Assembly (NCBI GenBank): GCA_900314685.1
Contig: OMWE01000009.1
Location: forward strand, 1-64,000
DNA: 64,000 nucleotides
DNA from: an uncultured Actinomycetes bacterium
GTDB taxonomy: Bacteria; Actinomycetota; Coriobacteriia; Coriobacteriales; Atopobiaceae
Direction of reading: 5' to 3'
Part shown: one piece after another, positions 61,562 through 64,000 of the stretch
Layout: every line of letters starts with the position of its first letter
Numbering within the stretch: the stretch's first letter is position 1
Position numbers and translations under genes: made by a program
The notes under the pieces: model-generated
The model's input: only the letters and a program-made list of their open reading frames with translations
Databases searched by the model: none
Told to the model about the DNA's origin: nothing

Positions 61562-63685
61562 ATGGATCAAGATAATGCTTCCGAGCAGCTCCCGCTGAAC
61601 CTCGACGAGACGGCGGAGGAGGCTCCCAAGCCCAAGCGTCGGCGTCGTAAAAAGACGGACGCTGCCGAAGCCGTCGCCGCATCGGCCGACGTCCCGTCGG
61701 TTGACGCGCAGGCGGCTGACGCACAGGCGGCTGCTGCGCAGACGGCCGACCCTGCTGCCCAGCCGGGCGCTGATACCGAGCAAAAAGCAGAGGTCAAGAC
61801 AAGAAGGCGTGCGGTGAGGCCGAGATCGGGAGCCGCAAAGCCTGCCCCCCAGGCAGCCGAGGATGCCGACGCACCTGCCGATGCCGGTGGCTCTGCCGCC
61901 GATGCGGATGCGCCTGCGAAACCCGCACCGAAACGCCGTGGCCGCAAGCCAAAGGCCGCTGCGCAGCCCGCGGCTGAGAAGGCCGTCGAGGCGGCGGAAA
62001 AGACGCCCGCAGCGGTCAAGCGGACCGAGCCTGCGACCATGGAAGCCGATGCCGCTGCGGCACCGTCGGATGGTGCCGATACCGTTTCCGCTCAGGCAGC
62101 AGAAGGGGAGGGTTCGTCTTCTGCAAAGACGGAGGAGCACGGTGACTCGGCCGCCGCTGCAATAGACGCGGGCCCTCGCGTCCGGCGTCGTCACCGTCGC
62201 CTCAACCGTGACCAGCCCGCGGGCGGCGACCAGGCCCAGCAAGGGCAGGGGTCCCAGCAAGGAGCCGCCCAGCAGGGGCAGCAGGGGCAGGGTGCCACCC
62301 AGCAGCATCAGCAAGACCAGGGCACCGCCCCGTCAAACCAGCAGGCCCAGCAGCAGAACAACCGCCGCCGGGGCCGTCACAACAAAAACGCCCAGCAGAC
62401 GCCCACCGAGCCCACGCTCACGCGCGAGGAGCTCGAGGGAATGAAGGTCGCCGACCTGCGCGCCAAGGCCGCCGAGCTCGATATCGATGCGACGGGCAAG
62501 CGCAAAGGCGAGCTTGTCGAGGAGATCTATACGGCCGCCGCGGCCGCCGAGGGTTTCCGTGCGGTGGCGGGCGTCATCCAGATCCAGCCGGAGGGCTACG
62601 CGTTCCTGCGTACCGGCAATTTCGGCCCCGGCGACAACGACGCGTTTGTGCACCAGCAGCTCATCCGTCAGTACGGGCTGCGTCCGGGCGACTATGTGAA
62701 GGGCTCCACCGGCCCCGGCCGCGCCAACAACAAGTTCCCGCCGCTGCAGCACGTCGAGTCCGTCAACGGCAGGAAGCCCGAGGAGGTCAAGCACCGCCCG
62801 CGCTTCCGCGACCTCACGCCGGTCTATCCCAACGAGCGCCTGCGCATGGAGGCCGGCAAGGACACCATCACCGGCCGCGCGATCGACCTGGTCGCGCCGA
62901 TCGGCAAGGGCCAGCGCGGCCTGATCGTCTCGCCGCCCAAGGCAGGCAAGACGACCGTGCTCAAAAAGATCTGCCAGTCCATCGCGGCCAACAATCCCGA
63001 GGTGCACCTCTTCTGCCTGCTGGTGGACGAGCGCCCCGAGGAGGTCACCGACATGGAGCGCTCCATCAGGGGTACCGTCGTGGCGTCGACCTTCGATATG
63101 CCCGCGTCCAACCACACCGCGGTGTCCGAGATGGTCATCGAGCACGCGAAACGCCTGGTGGAGCTGGGCGAGGACGTCGTGGTGGTGCTTGACTCCATCA
63201 CCCGTCTGGCCCGCGCCTACAACCTGGCGCAGCCCGCGAGCGGCCGCGTCCTGTCCGGCGGCGTCGACTCAGCCGCGCTCTACCCGCCCAAGAAGTTCCT
63301 AGGTGCCGCGCGCAACATCGAGAACGGCGGATCGCTCACGATCCTCGCATCGGCGCTGGTCGACACGGGCTCCAAGATGGACGAGGTCATCTTCGAGGAG
63401 TTCAAGGGCACCGGCAACATGGAGCTCAAGCTCGACCGCGACCTCGCCGACCGCCGCATCTTCCCGGCCATCGACCCGGTGGCGTCCGGCACGCGCAACG
63501 AGGACCTGCTGATCGACCCGCAGATACAGCCCTTTGTGTGGGGCATCCGCCGCATCCTCGCCAACATGAACAACACCGAACGCGCCGCGACCGCGCTGGT
63601 CAAGGGCCTCAAGGCGACCAATACCAACGAGGAGTTCCTGATACGTTCCGCGAAGAAGGCCGCGCAGTCGGAGTATGTAGCGTAG
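61562..63685 (+). CDS. rho: Transcription termination factor Rho with long N-terminal insertion
   Basis: 707 aa, ~290 more than E. coli Rho. Residues 1-~280 are low-complexity: lysine/arginine clusters, Ala/Asp-rich stretches and a Gln-rich part (~216-275). The SAP-like segment (LEGMKVADLRAKAAELDIDA) and cold-shock RNA-binding domain (FLRTGNFGPGDNDAFVHQQL) follow, then the ATPase with VSPPKAGKTTVLKK (Walker A), LLVDERPEEVTDM and the secondary-site lysine loop SGGVDS. It unwinds RNA to end transcription. Actinobacterial Rhos often carry such insertions. AAAGG precedes ATG 61562. Confidence 0.96.
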   Translation: MDQDNASEQLPLNLDETAEEAPKPKRRRRKKTDAAEAVAASADVPSVDAQAADAQAAAAQTADPAAQPGADTEQKAEVKTRRRAVRPRSGAAKPAPQAAEDADAPADAGGSAADADAPAKPAPKRRGRKPKAAAQPAAEKAVEAAEKTPAAVKRTEPATMEADAAAAPSDGADTVSAQAAEGEGSSSAKTEEHGDSAAAAIDAGPRVRRRHRRLNRDQPAGGDQAQQGQGSQQGAAQQGQQGQGATQQHQQDQGTAPSNQQAQQQNNRRRGRHNKNAQQTPTEPTLTREELEGMKVADLRAKAAELDIDATGKRKGELVEEIYTAAAAAEGFRAVAGVIQIQPEGYAFLRTGNFGPGDNDAFVHQQLIRQYGLRPGDYVKGSTGPGRANNKFPPLQHVESVNGRKPEEVKHRPRFRDLTPVYPNERLRMEAGKDTITGRAIDLVAPIGKGQRGLIVSPPKAGKTTVLKKICQSIAANNPEVHLFCLLVDERPEEVTDMERSIRGTVVASTFDMPASNHTAVSEMVIEHAKRLVELGEDVVVVLDSITRLARAYNLAQPASGRVLSGGVDSAALYPPKKFLGAARNIENGGSLTILASALVDTGSKMDEVIFEEFKGTGNMELKLDRDLADRRIFPAIDPVASGTRNEDLLIDPQIQPFVWGIRRILANMNNTERAATALVKGLKATNTNEEFLIRSAKKAAQSEYVA

Positions 63686-63700
63686 GGTCCTTGGTATATG

Positions 63701-63796
63701 ACGGGCGGGGGCGCCTCCCCCCGAGTGCCTTCTGGCTCATGGGCTTCGCGGCCAATAGTCGCCAGAAAACACTCGGTGGGAGGCGCCCCCGCCCTG
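63701..63796. repeat. Long imperfect inverted repeat after rho
   Basis: Arms of ~35 nt (ACGGGCGGGGGCGCCTCCCC and complement) with TTCTGGC/GCCAGAA closest to the loop. No T run; it may still end rho transcription. Confidence 0.7.
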
Positions 63797-63811
63797 TCTG
63801 CATCGAGGGGT

Positions 63812-63957
63812 GTACGCGGCAGCGCCGGCTTCGCGCGGCGACTGTCGCTGCCGGGCGCGCGGGGTACGCGGACAGCGCCGCTACGCGGCGACTGCCGCTG
63901 ACGGGAGCATTTGTACGCTTGCAGCGCCGCTACGCGGCGACTGCCCGCTGACGGGGG
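63812..63957. repeat. ~50-bp tandem palindromic repeat (3 units)
   Basis: GTACGC starts units at 63812, 63864 and 63913; each holds CAGCGCCG(C)...GCGGCGACTG, itself a hairpin. Confidence 0.75.
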
Positions 63958-63964
63958 CGATTCG

Positions 63965-64000
63965 TTACTTCACGTGCTTCTTTGGCATGCAGATCTCCAG
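63965..64000 (-). CDS. 3' end of an unidentified gene
   Basis: On the minus strand a frame ending LEICMPKKHVK-stop enters from the right edge. Only 11 codons are visible, so coding status and identity are uncertain. Confidence 0.3.
   Translation of the reverse strand: MEICMPKKHVK

Overview
The window is high-GC DNA from what looks like an anaerobic actinobacterium of the class Coriobacteriia, most likely family Atopobiaceae (Olsenella/Atopobium relatives). This is an inference from the genes: a RecJ-RecQ fusion, a Rho factor with a very long N-terminal insertion, overlapping secD-secF, a butyrate kinase, Hsp33, twin-arginine-type lipoproteins and frequent GTG/TTG starts. No rRNA is present. 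Three tRNAs (Gln-CTG, Leu-CAA, Ala-CGC) and one probable 6S RNA are visible.

Layout. 1-10,540 is an accessory region. It opens with the trailer end of a type I-C-like CRISPR array (1-368) lying directly against a 5'-truncated Old Yellow Enzyme-type flavoprotein. Then come a flavodoxin, an orphan polymorphic-toxin nuclease with its probable immunity gene, an MBL hydrolase, an AbiEi/AbiEii type IV toxin-antitoxin operon, small hypothetical genes, a tRNA-Gln flanked by perfect 36-bp palindromes, a micro-operon of a 28-aa hydrophobic peptide and a 61-aa basic protein, and about 800 bp of gene-free inverted repeats. 10,542-22,292 is core: azlD, azlC and tgt on the minus strand, and secD, secF, recJ-recQ, the RelA/SpoT homologue and an MBL hydrolase on the plus strand.

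22,567-28,327 is a second accessory block: a TOTE-type primase-helicase-PLD protein with a DUF3800 partner, a ~530-bp repeat element, tRNA-Leu, a DUF1810 gene and a decayed YoeB toxin. 28,614-29,781 is the infC-rpmI-rplT operon, with an attenuator-like leader and an apparent CTG start for infC. 30,037-32,364 is a polar amino-acid ABC transporter. 32,640-43,171 holds metabolic and regulatory genes (HAD phosphatase, Sel1 protein, flavin reductase, CorA, MerR regulator, secreted esterase, an XRE/Ser-Thr kinase pair, a DUF5067 lipoprotein). A second copy of the ~530-bp element follows, inverted, at 43,298-43,817. 43,955-47,325 has a WYL regulator divergent from a J-domain/HIRAN/Sel1 operon. 47,519-64,000 is mostly core: buk, hsp33, ADP-ribosylglycohydrolase, a pentapeptide protein, a CYTH membrane protein, a PTS EIIB-like protein, 6S RNA, a WecA/TagO-type transferase, a radical-SAM protein, tRNA-Ala, pncB, argS, a double-wHTH regulator and rho.

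The spaces between genes are unusually rich in repeats. I find two copies of a 228-bp MITE-like element, two copies of a ~525-bp structured promoter-bearing element, 36-bp palindromes, REP-like 25-mers (two of them translated as the RecJ-RecQ linker), and several minisatellites sharing a GAAGACGAACG core. Defence-related functions (CRISPR, AbiE, TOTE/DUF3800, toxin-immunity, degraded YoeB) concentrate in the two accessory blocks.
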